The notes under the pieces: generated by a model
Databases searched by the model: none
What the model saw: the letters and a program-made list of their open reading frames with translations, nothing else
Told to the model about the DNA's origin: nothing
Made by a program: the position numbers and the translations under genes
In this document: piece after piece, positions 8,810 to 17,130 of the stretch
Position numbering within the stretch: position 1 is the first letter of the stretch
Layout of the letters: every line of letters begins with the position of its first letter
DNA from: Acidobacteriota bacterium
Lineage (GTDB): Bacteria > Acidobacteriota > Blastocatellia > UBA7656
Direction of reading: 5' to 3'
Assembly: GCA_038040445.1 (NCBI GenBank)
Contig: JBBPIG010000030.1
Coordinates: forward strand, 1-45,051
Length of the DNA stretch: 45,051 nucleotides

Positions 8810-10558
8810 GTGGTAACAAAGACGCATCCAGTGCCCAAGGCCGGCATGACGATCACCGCGAGTCAGTTGATGCTGGCGTTTGGCGCGCTCTTCGTATTGA
8901 ACCTCCTGCTGCGGGTGTTCTACATCCGGTACGACTTCGTGAATGGCGACGAAGGAGTGCGCGCATTGACGGCGACTCGAATGCTCGAAGGCGCGCGGCT
9001 GTACGCCGACGTGGTGACCGATAAGCCACCCGGCGCATCCTTGTTCTACGCGGCGGTCTTCGCGGTGTTTGGCCGCAGCATGAAGGCCGTGCACGCGGCA
9101 GCGATCGTTTGGAACTTCGCGACTTCCTTCGTTGTCTACCTGATAGCCGCGCGTTTCTACAATAAGCGAATAGGCCTTTGGGCAATGCTGTTTTTTGTCT
9201 ACTTCAGCACGAACTATTTCACGCAGGACATGATGGCCGCGAATACCGAGCTTCTGATGGCGCTCCCATATGCAGCCGCGTTCTACTTTTTCATTCTCGG
9301 CAATGCCAGGTACGTCGAGAAGGGAGAAAGCGCGAGCCTGGCGCCTTCTACTGCTGCTGCTTTGGTCGCCGCGGGATTGTTGAGTGGGCTCGCGGCAATG
9401 TTCAAGCAGATTGGAGTACTCAATCTTGGGTTCTTCGCGCTTTATCAGGGTGTCGCTGCTTGGAGAACGGTGCGAACTAACGAGGGTACTACCTCGTTGG
9501 GAGCTTTCTTCGGGCGTGTGTTTCTTCGTCTTTCGTTAGTCGGTGTTGGATTCGCGCTGGTGCTGGCGGCGTTGGTCGTGTGGCTCAAGTCAAGTGGAGC
9601 CCTCGGCGATTTCTGGCGGAACGGCATCGTTCTGAACATGTTTTACATAGACTCCGAACCGTTTGGTTTGTGGATGAAGTTCATGCTCGGCCGCGGCTTG
9701 GGCTACGTGTTCTTCAACGCGACGCTTTGGCTGCTTGCAGCCTGGGCGGTGTGGCGCTCAGCCAGGCAACTAACCAGGCGTGGAAAAGATGCGGGCTATG
9801 AAGCGGGGCTTGAGCGGTGCGATGTTACGGTAGCTGTCTGGGCTTTGGTGTCGCTGGTCGGGGTTGTAATGAGCGGGCGGTTTTACGGTCACTACTTCAT
9901 ACCGGCGCTGCCTGCGCTTTCGTTGCTCGCAGCGCGTGGATCGAATCTCCTCGCTGAAGCGCTGATCAGGCCAGCCCATAGACGAAAGACGCAGGCGGGA
10001 GTCGCTGCGTTGGCTCTGCTCTTCTTACCCGGCTTGTTCCGGTGTCATCACCGCACCGCCGTGCTGGCTTACGAAACCGTTACGGGAACACGCACACGCT
10101 GGAGCGGAAACTGGGGAATGACCAAGCGTGAGCAAGAAGCCGAGGTCGTCTCCGATTTTGTGCGCGCCGGAATCCCGGCTGGCGAACCGCTGTACATCTG
10201 GGGTTACGCACACGACGTTTTCTGGCGCACGGGCTGCCGGCCTGCATCGCGCTACCTGACGCCGTACTACATAGACGGCCGCTTCGCTGACGCCGAAGCC
10301 ACAGTGCCGGCATCGGGCCAGGAGTTTAGACGCGAGGCGGCAGCTAATCTGCTCGAGGACCTTCGCCGCAACAGGCCGCGTTTGATACTCGATGTTGAAG
10401 GCGGCTTCAAGGCGCTACCTCACGCTGAGCTGGTTGAGTTCATCGAGAAGAATTATCGCGATCAAGGAAGCGCCGGGCCTGATGCTTCGCGCCCGTTTCG
10501 GGTGTTGGAACTCAACGACGATGGGGAAAAGGATGAGGACGTGGAAGGACGGAGCTAG
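8810..10558 (+). CDS. GT39/ArnT-like membrane glycosyltransferase
   Basis: The protein has about 582 residues with many transmembrane segments. After TM1 comes YDFVNGDEGVRALTATRMLEG and then DKPPGASLFYAAVFAVFG, the pattern of GT39/PMT-type enzymes, with an acidic DE in the first periplasmic loop and a KPP motif. These transfer sugars from polyprenyl-phosphate donors onto lipids or proteins on the outer face of the inner membrane. The soluble C-terminal domain is short (WGYAHDVFWRTGCRP, YIDGRF). I chose GTG 8810 because GAGGAG lies four bases upstream; the open frame runs back to 8747, and ATG 8846 is an alternative. No lipid or polysaccharide cluster surrounds it. Confidence 0.78.
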   Translation: MVTKTHPVPKAGMTITASQLMLAFGALFVLNLLLRVFYIRYDFVNGDEGVRALTATRMLEGARLYADVVTDKPPGASLFYAAVFAVFGRSMKAVHAAAIVWNFATSFVVYLIAARFYNKRIGLWAMLFFVYFSTNYFTQDMMAANTELLMALPYAAAFYFFILGNARYVEKGESASLAPSTAAALVAAGLLSGLAAMFKQIGVLNLGFFALYQGVAAWRTVRTNEGTTSLGAFFGRVFLRLSLVGVGFALVLAALVVWLKSSGALGDFWRNGIVLNMFYIDSEPFGLWMKFMLGRGLGYVFFNATLWLLAAWAVWRSARQLTRRGKDAGYEAGLERCDVTVAVWALVSLVGVVMSGRFYGHYFIPALPALSLLAARGSNLLAEALIRPAHRRKTQAGVAALALLFLPGLFRCHHRTAVLAYETVTGTRTRWSGNWGMTKREQEAEVVSDFVRAGIPAGEPLYIWGYAHDVFWRTGCRPASRYLTPYYIDGRFADAEATVPASGQEFRREAAANLLEDLRRNRPRLILDVEGGFKALPHAELVEFIEKNYRDQGSAGPDASRPFRVLELNDDGEKDEDVEGRS

Positions 10559-10646
10559 GAAAAAGATCGCTGCCTGCCCGGAGCCCTCGAACCTGATTGG
10601 GAATCTAGGCGTGGGAGAACCGAGTTTAAGATCTCAGATTTCAAAT

Positions 10647-11342
10647 CTAAGAATTGGTCGTGCTGTTCAGTCTTTCGTTGATCCACTCGTCGATAACTGG
10701 CAGTGACTCGCGAGGGAAGACGTGTCCTACCTGAAAACTTCGATACTCTACTGAATGAGCCCGCCTCGCCATCGCATCCTTGAACGTACGCGTGCGTTCA
10801 AGGGGATAGAACTCATCGGTCTCGCCCGCGATTATCAACACGTCGGTGCCGCTCTTGCGATACTTATCCTGGTCCCAGTCGCCGGGAATGCCGCCGCATA
10901 CGGCAATCACACCTCGAATGAACCCCGGATGAGTGAACGCGAAGCGGTAGATCAGCGAGACTGACTGCGAAAATCCGAGCAAGAAGACGGCCCGACGGTC
11001 GATTGCGTGCTCGGCGGCAGCGTCTTCGATGACCGACAGTAGCGTCTGATGATGAAGCTTGATGGTTTCCTCGGCTTTGTACTGCATCATCCATCCGAAC
11101 CCGATCTTCGGCCTGGCCGGTTCACTTTCCGATCGCACAAAGAACGCATTGGGACTCTGCACGGAGGCGATGATCAAATCGCTGGAGTTGATCTTCCGGG
11201 CCAGGGCCATCATCGACTCCTTGTTACCTTCGTAGCCGTGAAACGCGATGAGCATCGGCCTGGGTGTGGCCGCGCCGGCGTCCGGCACGTACAGGTCATA
11301 GTGAAGATTAATACGTTGCTCGGTTGCTTTTTCTATGATCAT
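10647..11342 (-). CDS. Alpha/beta-hydrolase, phospholipase/carboxylesterase-like
   Basis: This 231-residue single-domain hydrolase has the oxyanion strand FHGYEGN, the nucleophile elbow GFSQS (S125), an acid residue in IAGETDEFYP (D176) and the histidine in VGHVFP (H207). The spacing matches the YpfH/phospholipase-carboxylesterase group, cytoplasmic serine esterases of broad substrate range. No signal peptide is present. It is divergent from the ketopantoate-reductase-like gene with ~60 bases between their starts. The ribosome site is weak: GGAG is about 16 bases from the ATG, with only CAGG directly before it. Confidence 0.8.
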   Translation of the reverse strand: MIIEKATEQRINLHYDLYVPDAGAATPRPMLIAFHGYEGNKESMMALARKINSSDLIIASVQSPNAFFVRSESEPARPKIGFGWMMQYKAEETIKLHHQTLLSVIEDAAAEHAIDRRAVFLLGFSQSVSLIYRFAFTHPGFIRGVIAVCGGIPGDWDQDKYRKSGTDVLIIAGETDEFYPLERTRTFKDAMARRAHSVEYRSFQVGHVFPRESLPVIDEWINERLNSTTNS

Positions 11343-11402
11343 CCTGGGCGCCCTCGTCTCCTTTGCTTTGGCCGCGTAAGCAATGCGATATTATCTGAGC
11401 CT

Positions 11403-12461
11403 ATGAGCATTGAAAAGTCGAGGAGATATGTGGTCTACGGCGCCGGGGCGATCGGTAGCGCAATCGGAGGGTTGCTGACCCGTGCAGGATCTCGCGTCGT
11501 CTGCGTAGCGAGACCTGCCCATGCTGAGGCGCTGAGGCGAGGAATCGTCATCAAGAAAGAAGACGGCGAAGACCTGATGGTGAGAGCCGATGCCGTGACT
11601 GCGGCAACCGATCTTTCGCCCGAAGACGGCGACATCGCGATCCTCACAACCAAGTCTCAAGGTACCGAATCAGCGGTCAAAGAACTCTTCGAGCAATATG
11701 GCGCAGCTCTGCCGATCGTTTGTCTGCAGAACGGCATTCGCAACGAAAATATCGCCGCGCGCCGCTTCGACAAGGTTTATGCCGGGTTGGTTTTTCTAAG
11801 CGCAGTCCAGCTTGAGCCCTCGGTGATAGCGCTACCGCAAGGCGGCACGGTTTCAATCGGCTGTTATCCCTTAGGGCTCGATGATGTGTGTCGAGAACTG
11901 TGTGTTGACCTATGCCGCGCAGGGCTTGAAGCAAGCGCGTCGGCTTACGTAATGGCAATGAAGTGGGGCAAGCTCGTCGCGAACCTTAACAATGCGACCA
12001 CCGCCATAACCGGCTATTGGCTGGAACAAGCGATGTTGGACGCGGACATGCGTAAGCTGATGCTTGAAGTACGCGAGGAAGGCTTGGGGGTGCTGGACGC
12101 AGCAGGGATTGCTGTAGAGCCGCCCGCCGACGTGCCCTCGCCGATAAGAATACGCGAGATGACTGAGAAACTGAGACACCCTCCTCGCCATTCCAACGAT
12201 TCGGCCAACCTTCCAGAAGAACGTCGCACCTATTCGTCGATGTGGCAGGATCTCTACGTGGGCCGGAAGACAGGCGAAGCCGAATTCCTGAATGGCGAGA
12301 TCGTGGCCCTAGGCGAGAAGCTCGCCATTCCTACCCCTTACAACTCGACGTTGTTAAAGATCGTCAGTGGCATGTTCGAAGAAGGTCTCAAGCCGGGCAT
12401 TTACCGTCCATGTGAGCTTAACGACCTCATTCGAGCTCGATCGGGCCGGCGGATCGCGTGA
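11403..12461 (+). CDS. Ketopantoate reductase family (PanE/ApbA) oxidoreductase
   Basis: The protein has 352 residues from ATG 11403. The frame is open upstream to 11049, but that part lies over the start of the divergent hydrolase and does not look native. The NADP-binding motif GAGAIG is at 13-18, followed by the Rossmann fold (VVCVARPAHAEALRRG), the LTTKSQGTESAV region, CLQNGIRNE, and a C-terminal helical domain with KWGKLVANLNNATTAITGY and NSTLLKIV. PanE reduces 2-dehydropantoate to pantoate for coenzyme A; many ApbA-domain paralogs have other 2-keto substrates. At ~350 residues it is longer than E. coli PanE (303), so the pantothenate role is only probable. Confidence 0.78.
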   Translation: MSIEKSRRYVVYGAGAIGSAIGGLLTRAGSRVVCVARPAHAEALRRGIVIKKEDGEDLMVRADAVTAATDLSPEDGDIAILTTKSQGTESAVKELFEQYGAALPIVCLQNGIRNENIAARRFDKVYAGLVFLSAVQLEPSVIALPQGGTVSIGCYPLGLDDVCRELCVDLCRAGLEASASAYVMAMKWGKLVANLNNATTAITGYWLEQAMLDADMRKLMLEVREEGLGVLDAAGIAVEPPADVPSPIRIREMTEKLRHPPRHSNDSANLPEERRTYSSMWQDLYVGRKTGEAEFLNGEIVALGEKLAIPTPYNSTLLKIVSGMFEEGLKPGIYRPCELNDLIRARSGRRIA

Positions 12462-12567
12462 GAGCGACAGAAGGAAGCCAGGAGTTCGGTTAACACGCTT
12501 CAGGACCCTACGGAGCAACGCGATGCCGCCGGAGAACTGGCCGCTAGTTCGCAACAAATTCACAATC

Positions 12568-12595
12568 TTGACTTCGGTTGGTTTGCTGCTATATT
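12568..12595 (+). promoter_or_regulatory. Sigma70-type promoter for the secreted protein gene at 12719
   Basis: TTGACT (12568-12573) and TATATT (12590-12595) are separated by 16 bases. Transcription would begin near 12602, leaving a leader of about 115 bases before ATG 12719. Confidence 0.55.
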
Positions 12596-12718
12596 GGACG
12601 CCATCAGCAGAACAGTCGGCCCCTAAAGAAACTAACCGACAAGCTTGATAGGTTCATTGTTGCGCGCCCAGTTGGTCCATTACCCAAGCCGCTGTGCGCC
12701 TTGCTAGAGGTGGGAGCA

Positions 12719-13309
12719 ATGTTACAAGCGAATAAGGTGGCGGCAAGCATCGTGACGTTGATGCTTGTTTTGGTGATCCCGTGTTCAAATGGTTTCGGGC
12801 AGAACAAAGATGTCAGGCAGACCGAGCCTTTTGATCCGGTCGCATTCATCAAGTGTTTTCGAATAGGCATGAGCTACGTTGAGGTTCAAGCGCTGCTGCC
12901 CAAGTCCGCCGAGCAGGACGCACTCGCCTACGTGCCCAGCGAGGAGGCGTTCTTGTTGGGCGTCGACATACGGGGGCAGGCCACGTGGAGCGCTACTTTC
13001 AAGTTCGATACTCTTGACACACCCGCCCGCCGGCCGGAGGTGCTTATCGAGTTCAGTTGTAGCGCGGGGCTATCAACCCGAAGCGAATCCTTTGAAACAA
13101 TAGTTCGAAAAGTTACCGCGGCTTTTGGGGACCCGGTCGAGCTAAACCGCTCGCAGGAGCGGTTTCAGCAAGCGGGGTGGAGGGTGTCGGGCGGGTCAGT
13201 CCTGACTCTCGAGTATTCCAAGATGCCGGCTGCGAGCAACGTCACCATCGATTTCGTGATCAAGAAGAACCGGCGTCGCGATGCGCCCGATAGTAAGGCG
13301 GTCGCGTAG
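12719..13309 (+). CDS. Secreted hypothetical protein
   Basis: The protein has 196 residues from ATG 12719, with AGAGG eight bases upstream. The frame is open back to 12578, but the preceding part is not signal-like, whereas MLQANKVAASIVTLMLVLVI is a good signal sequence. The mature part has IKCFRIGMSYVEVQALLPKS and ATWSATFKFD, IEFSCSAGLS, KVTAAFGDPVE, GWRVSGGSVLTLEYS, suggesting a small beta-rich domain resembling lipoprotein folds of the SmpA/BamE sort (G-M-S-x-x-E-V). That resemblance is weak and the function is unknown. An intrinsic terminator overlaps the stop codon. Confidence 0.68.
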   Translation: MLQANKVAASIVTLMLVLVIPCSNGFGQNKDVRQTEPFDPVAFIKCFRIGMSYVEVQALLPKSAEQDALAYVPSEEAFLLGVDIRGQATWSATFKFDTLDTPARRPEVLIEFSCSAGLSTRSESFETIVRKVTAAFGDPVELNRSQERFQQAGWRVSGGSVLTLEYSKMPAASNVTIDFVIKKNRRRDAPDSKAVA

Positions 13310-13329
13310 CCGCCGTTCTCGGCTTTTTT
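13308..13329 (+). terminator. Intrinsic terminator
   Basis: AGCCG (13308-13312) pairs with CGGCT (13320-13324) around CCGTTCT and is followed by five more T residues. It overlaps the TAG stop of the upstream gene. The stem is short but the T-run is good. Confidence 0.6.
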
Positions 13330-13444
13330 CAAGCGGCCCGGACCGCCCATGGATGGCCTCTTCAATTTATCTTCTTCTTAAATCTAGGGTTCTCCGCGCG
13401 TGAAAACCCCCGGTCCGTCGCGGCTACGCCTTCGGGTCGGGCGT

Positions 13445-13525
13445 TGCCCAAAAAGTATGCCACAAGTTTCATTTGGTGTCACTTCAAATCGACATTTTGG
13501 GCAAACGCCCATTCTGCCCAAAAAG
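13445..13525. repeat. Three copies of the TGCCCAAAAAG-type repeat at the left edge of the island
   Basis: TGCCCAAAAAG occurs at 13445-13455 and 13515-13525, with an inverted variant (TTTTGGGCA) at 13494-13502. The same unit, as CTTTTTGGGC, occurs seven times at 22574-22764. Both clusters also lie next to GCCTTCGGGTCG (13428-13439 and ~22762-22773). The last copy here touches the stop codon of the AraC-type gene. Confidence 0.6.
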
Positions 13526-14635
13526 TCAGTAGCGGCGCGACCTGCCGAGAGCACGTTTTCTATATGCCGAGGGTGTGAGGTCAAAGCGCCTCTTGAAGTG
13601 CTGTAGAAAGGTTTGCCTGTCCGAGTACCCCACTGTTGCCATAACTTGCTTGATGCTTAGAAAAGTCGTTGCTAAAAGGTGACTGGCTTTTTCTATTCTG
13701 AGTCTTATCAAATATTCAATTGGCGAGACGCCGATTTGCGTTTTGAACACGCTCGAAAAATGTGAAGGTGACAAGTTGACCAACTCCGATAACTCAAGCA
13801 ACGTAATGCTCCGATGAAGATTTGTTCTCATGAAGTCAATCGCAGCTTGGGCTCTCGCCTCGTGAAGCGGGTTATCTGGCACCTCTGATTCAATCTCATA
13901 TTCTTGTACAGTCCGGGGCCGAGTGATCGTAACAGCGGAGCGTCGCTTTTGCCTCGATCTGACATCCGCCAGCGTATTTCGCCATTCAGGATCGAACGGG
14001 CCAAGCGGAGACGATACCGCTACGAGCACCGCGTTTTCAGCTTCCGACAGTCTATTAGCCTCGATCAGTTCCGTTGCATAGGAATTCATCGTCTGGAAAT
14101 AAGTTAATGGCTCAGCGTAACGCGCCAGAGGAAGCAAGTTTTCAATATCACTCAAGGCTGACGCATGATAGCCTTCTATCGCTTTCACGGTGGCAATGCC
14201 CGTTGACGCTTTGATGAAGTCTGAGACTGTAGGATTAGGCTTTAAGGCTTCAGTGTAGAAGTACAGGGCACGCTCAGGGCTGCCTTGATAAACCTCGAAC
14301 GCTCCCCTTGATATGAGCGCCTTAGCCTTATACGTCTGGGATTGTTCAGCAATCCGCTCTAAAAGTTCAGATTGATACTCCCGCTCTCTGCACTTACACC
14401 AAACGAGATAATATTGCCCGATTAGTTGGTATTCTCTGACGGGAATATTGACTAGCATTCGCGCTAGTTCTCTGACGCGCTCCGTTTGGTTGAAAGCGTG
14501 AGCCGTCCTTATCTTTTCGTGAATCCGGTTTCCTAGTTCTTGGTAGGTAGTAATTCCACTGAGTAGCTGCTGATAGAATTTGGTTCGCTCAAAAGGAGAG
14601 ACGATGAAAAGACTGCTCTCTGTCTGTTTGCTCAT
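13526..14635 (-). CDS. TPR-containing AraC-family transcription regulator
   Basis: The protein has about 369 residues. The C-terminal ~100 residues form a double helix-turn-helix AraC domain (ARAQAAIDFMRTNLHRSITL, LSELVNLSPSHFSSVFKTQ, GVSPIEYLIRLRIEKASHLL, IKQVMATVGYSDRQTFLQHF). The N-terminal ~250 residues are all-helical repeats of TPR character (AYNSA-like turns, KALISRGAFEVYQGSPERAL, DIENLLPLARYAEPLTYF) in place of the usual AraC cupin domain. The start is uncertain: ATG 14635 has no clear ribosome site, and it overlaps the divergent small gene by 32 bases; an open frame reaches 14824. Such repeat domains bind peptides or proteins in other regulators. The sequence is A+T richer than the flanking core genes. 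Confidence 0.8.
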   Translation of the reverse strand: MSKQTESSLFIVSPFERTKFYQQLLSGITTYQELGNRIHEKIRTAHAFNQTERVRELARMLVNIPVREYQLIGQYYLVWCKCREREYQSELLERIAEQSQTYKAKALISRGAFEVYQGSPERALYFYTEALKPNPTVSDFIKASTGIATVKAIEGYHASALSDIENLLPLARYAEPLTYFQTMNSYATELIEANRLSEAENAVLVAVSSPLGPFDPEWRNTLADVRSRQKRRSAVTITRPRTVQEYEIESEVPDNPLHEARAQAAIDFMRTNLHRSITLLELSELVNLSPSHFSSVFKTQIGVSPIEYLIRLRIEKASHLLATTFLSIKQVMATVGYSDRQTFLQHFKRRFDLTPSAYRKRALGRSRRY

Positions 14636-14831
14636 GTCGTGTCTGTGCTTACCAGTCTTCGCAGGACACAATGTAATCGGCGGCTGGTGCGAATGCAGCA
14701 CACCGGGTTGTATTTGCGAACCCGATGAGAACCGGGCCACTGCACCGAAAGAGTCCGAGCCTCGCGATCTAGGCCCAGAGGTTCTCTTGGTATTTGCGGT
14801 GCTGCTTCTGGCACTCAGATACAAGGCTTGA
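14604..14831 (+). CDS. Small secreted cysteine-rich protein
   Basis: This 75-residue protein starts at ATG 14604 behind a strong AAAAGGAG (14591-14598), which sets the start against an upstream GTG at 14580. It has a signal peptide (MKRLLSVCLLMSCLCLPVFA), a short mature segment GGWCECSTPGCICEPDE with four closely spaced cysteines, an acidic linker, and a C-terminal hydrophobic stretch GPEVLLVFAVLLLALRYKA that could hold it in a membrane. Its 5' end overlaps the 5' end of the divergent TPR-AraC gene by 32 bases, so each gene's start region is antisense to the other. No function is known; four cysteines in ten residues suggest disulfides or metal binding. Confidence 0.7.
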   Translation: MKRLLSVCLLMSCLCLPVFAGHNVIGGWCECSTPGCICEPDENRATAPKESEPRDLGPEVLLVFAVLLLALRYKA

Positions 14832-15427
14832 GCAAATAAACAATCCGTTACATCGGGCCGCTCTTGTGGCGGCTAACTATTTGTCTGCCCGGGGCAGTGT
14901 ATCACAGGACACAGAAGACTCAAGCGGAAGGCATGTATGCGATTTGGCTAATAGGTAGGTTATGTCCCGATTGAGCCTCGAAACCCTAACCCCTGCTCAC
15001 TTGGTAGCTTTCTCTTTCGGACTGTGCTTGAAATGGATAATTCCTTGTCGGTCGGGCGAGCTATTTCCCCCTGGCTCGAAATGGGCTCCTACGAATCCAG
15101 GCAGCCTTGACACGCTGCCTGACGATTGAATATAGTACGGCCCACCTGGGGAATATTCAGTTTACGCGTAGGCCAATGCTCAAGCTAGTAGAGCGGGGTG
15201 AAGTCGCCCTCAACCAGACGGAGACTCCTTGAAGTTGTCGTCAAGACCGTAACTGCAAGAAAGAATCACGGATGAAGAAGTCGCGCGGATATGCACCGTC
15301 TATGGTGAGACGGTTGTACAGGAATTCTCTTCGGTAGCAGTCAGTCGCGTTTTTGCCCGAGAAGTCAGTTGAAATTCTTTCGCGCTGCTAGGCTTTGAAT
15401 GGGACTCCCTGAAAATAGGAGGGTGGA
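14832..15427. other. Intergenic region of ~600 bases with a promoter and a hairpin
   Basis: No protein-like frame is visible. AGGCAGC (15099-15105) and GCTGCCT (15114-15120) form a perfect 7-bp hairpin whose loop contains the -35 box of the promoter listed at 15107. The rest, including the ~285-base leader of the next gene, shows no structure I can name. Confidence 0.5.
15107..15136 (+). promoter_or_regulatory. Sigma70-type promoter with -35 box inside a hairpin
   Basis: TTGACA (15107-15112) and TATAGT (15131-15136) are separated by 18 bases. The -35 box lies in the loop of the inverted repeat AGGCAGC/GCTGCCT, which would suit an operator. It reads towards the gene at 15428. Confidence 0.5.
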
Positions 15428-15868
15428 ATGAAACGACTTCTGACCGTGAGCCTGTTTTTGCTCTTCACCTTACCGACCAGCGCGAAGCCGCTTTGCACGG
15501 ACGCAGCGCTTAATCGACTTACGCGCGGCCTCACGTTCGCGACGATGCTTGAAAAGCACGTGCGCCCATTTATGCTGCGCGGCAAAGCAGCGGAGAGATT
15601 CATGCGGCGCGTTCGGGCTCTTGATGACCGAGAGTGTCAGCCTTCAATAACGTTCGAGCAAAAGGCCGCGTACATGATCGACGCCTCTACGGACCCTGAT
15701 AACAGACCCCAAGCGAGGCGCCTCAAGTCTCTGCTCGACTACATGCGAGCGAACCTTGCGAACCTTCAGGTTGCCTACTTCGGCGAAGAGCCAGAGTGGG
15801 ACGTATGTATTTTTGGCCGCGACAGATGTGGAAACATCGTTGGCGTGCGAGTGGTCGAAGTAACGTAA
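15428..15868 (+). CDS. Secreted protein, possibly NuiA-like
   Basis: The protein has 146 residues from ATG 15428, with AGGAGGG four bases upstream. It has a signal peptide (MKRLLTVSLFLLFTLPTSA) whose first residues match the neighbouring small gene at 14604. The mature part has paired cysteines (LCTDAALN, DDRECQPS, WDVCIFGRDRCGNIVGVRVV). The final CIFGRDRCGNIVGVRVVEVT recalls the C terminus of the nuclease A inhibitor (NuiA) family, but I rate that as weak. It is convergent with the broken DUF3761 gene 20 bases downstream. The role is unknown. Confidence 0.65.
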   Translation: MKRLLTVSLFLLFTLPTSAKPLCTDAALNRLTRGLTFATMLEKHVRPFMLRGKAAERFMRRVRALDDRECQPSITFEQKAAYMIDASTDPDNRPQARRLKSLLDYMRANLANLQVAYFGEEPEWDVCIFGRDRCGNIVGVRVVEVT

Positions 15869-15888
15869 ACTTTCCCCTAAAGCACCCG

Positions 15889-16160
15889 CTATCTGAGCCA
15901 GCGGACCCCGTCGTGATGTGAACATGTTTCCTCGTCGGTTTTGGCTATAGCCGTACGACCCATCACTGCATTCGGCGGTTGCGCCCGCCGGCGCTTGGCC
16001 CGTCTTTGATTCCGCAGGCGGCTTCTTTGCCTTGCTCTTGTCACTATTGACGACCGGGTTCTTGACCGTCACGCCAGCCGCGCTTACGGGCACCGTGATC
16101 GAGGCAAGGCCGAGCACAAGCAGCAATGATGAGCGATGCTAGAACGTGCTTTCTGTTCAT
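15889..16160 (-). pseudogene. DUF3761-type secreted protein gene with two frameshifts
   Basis: A good ribosome site (AAGGAGG, 16171-16177) precedes ATG 16160. The frame opens as MNRKHVLASLII and then runs out of register; one base later the next frame continues the signal peptide (LLLVLGLASITVPVSA) and the body AECSDGSYGYSQNRRG. Near 15925 another single extra A shifts register again: the third frame gives TCSHHDGVRWLR and TAG at 15889-15891. The DUF3761 signature is C-x-DG-x-YSxS-x-x-RxGTCSHHxGVxxWL, so all three pieces belong to one ~89-residue protein. Two single-base insertions, or assembly errors, break the gene. If left unread, the middle frame runs on to about 15644 with no homology. 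Confidence 0.72.
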
Positions 16161-16181
16161 CTGAGATCATCCTCCTTATCT

Positions 16182-16946
16182 TCAAGGCAGAGCGTCCAGT
16201 GATTTCCATCCAGCATCACTGTTGACGCTGCACTTATCGCCAGTCTCACAAAACTCTAGTTTGAGAACCGGGTGAATCTCCCAGTTATTCACGCGAACAA
16301 GGTGGTGCCTGATGAAATGCTCTGAGTCAAACATAAGAAGGCCGGTGACCCGAACTCGAAGCGCCTTTTTCGGCCTTTTCTCTATCAATGGCTGTAATTG
16401 CTCCCGCGTGAAGTTGGGATGATCAAGTCTTACGCGCGGCGTAAATTCTGCCGTTATTGATTCCAATTCGCGAGAGTGGAAAACCGTTTTGTTCGTGGTC
16501 GCGTTGTTAGACACTGGGAATTTGTCAACTGTGGCTTTCGAGACCAAGACTAAGTGGTTATCCGTGTCCGCTTTACTCGTAAGCCCACAATTGCAGGACT
16601 CGGCACCTTCCGCCTTTGCTACAAGCAAGAAAGCGGTAACGGTGACCTTTTGCCCTTCTCCTAGGGCGGTCAACTCCTCGCGGGTGTCGCCTAGAGAAAA
16701 ACTCTCCGGGTCATCAAGCTTCTTTATAGAAGCTAGACTGCGCACGGTAGCGGTTTGACTATCGGAACGGATATTCTTGCGCCGGTTCAGATTCCCGTCG
16801 AAGCTGGTACCGCATCCTTCGTCTGGACAAGCTGCAAGATTAGGCTTGCACGGAGGTTTTTTCTGGGCGTAGGTGGTCGGCGAGATCGGCAGAGAGACGA
16901 GCGCTAACAATACCAACAGCGCCCCTATGCTCATTCTTTTTTTCAT
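16182..16946 (-). CDS. Secreted hypothetical protein, possible OB-like domain
   Basis: The 254-residue protein starts at ATG 16946 with AAAGGAGAAAGA just upstream. The signal peptide is MKKRMSIGALLVLLALVSLP with a YAQ cleavage site. A cysteine cluster follows (PPCKPNLAACPDEGCGTSFD), then DGNLNRRKNIRSD, and a beta-rich domain: LGEGQKVTVTAFLLVAKAEG, SCNCGLTSKADTDNHLVLV, EFTPRVRLDHPNFTREQLQP, ALRVRVTGLLMFDSEHF, VNNWEIHPVLKLEFC. The last motifs (RVTGLLMFDSEH ... WEIHPV) occur in a widespread family of secreted proteins with an OB-like look. The substrate is unknown. No antisense or operon partner is evident apart from neighbouring secreted proteins. Confidence 0.72.
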   Translation of the reverse strand: MKKRMSIGALLVLLALVSLPISPTTYAQKKPPCKPNLAACPDEGCGTSFDGNLNRRKNIRSDSQTATVRSLASIKKLDDPESFSLGDTREELTALGEGQKVTVTAFLLVAKAEGAESCNCGLTSKADTDNHLVLVSKATVDKFPVSNNATTNKTVFHSRELESITAEFTPRVRLDHPNFTREQLQPLIEKRPKKALRVRVTGLLMFDSEHFIRHHLVRVNNWEIHPVLKLEFCETGDKCSVNSDAGWKSLDALP

Positions 16947-17130
16947 GGGGTCTTTCTCCTTTTGATTAGCGACTCAAAACAGGTAGGGCGCTATTGTACT
17001 AGAACACACACTAAAGGGCCGGGCAGCGGCCACCTCCACGCGGGAAGCGAACCGGCGAGACAGGTATTATCAAGACAACATCATGCGCGAGATCACGTGT
17101 GTTTGGGCAACAGTGCGCCGTCAGTGCTCC

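Noticed and set aside
11049-11402. 118-residue N-terminal extension of the ketopantoate-reductase-like protein
   Set aside because: It lies antisense over the start of the divergent hydrolase; the NADP motif fits a start at 11403.
13384-13606. Short frames across the left repeat cluster
   Set aside because: They read through the TGCCCAAAAAG repeats on both strands and lack ribosome sites.
15644-16126. 160-residue minus-strand secreted protein
   Set aside because: Its last half runs antisense over another gene with no homology; it is an artefact of the second frameshift in the DUF3761 gene.
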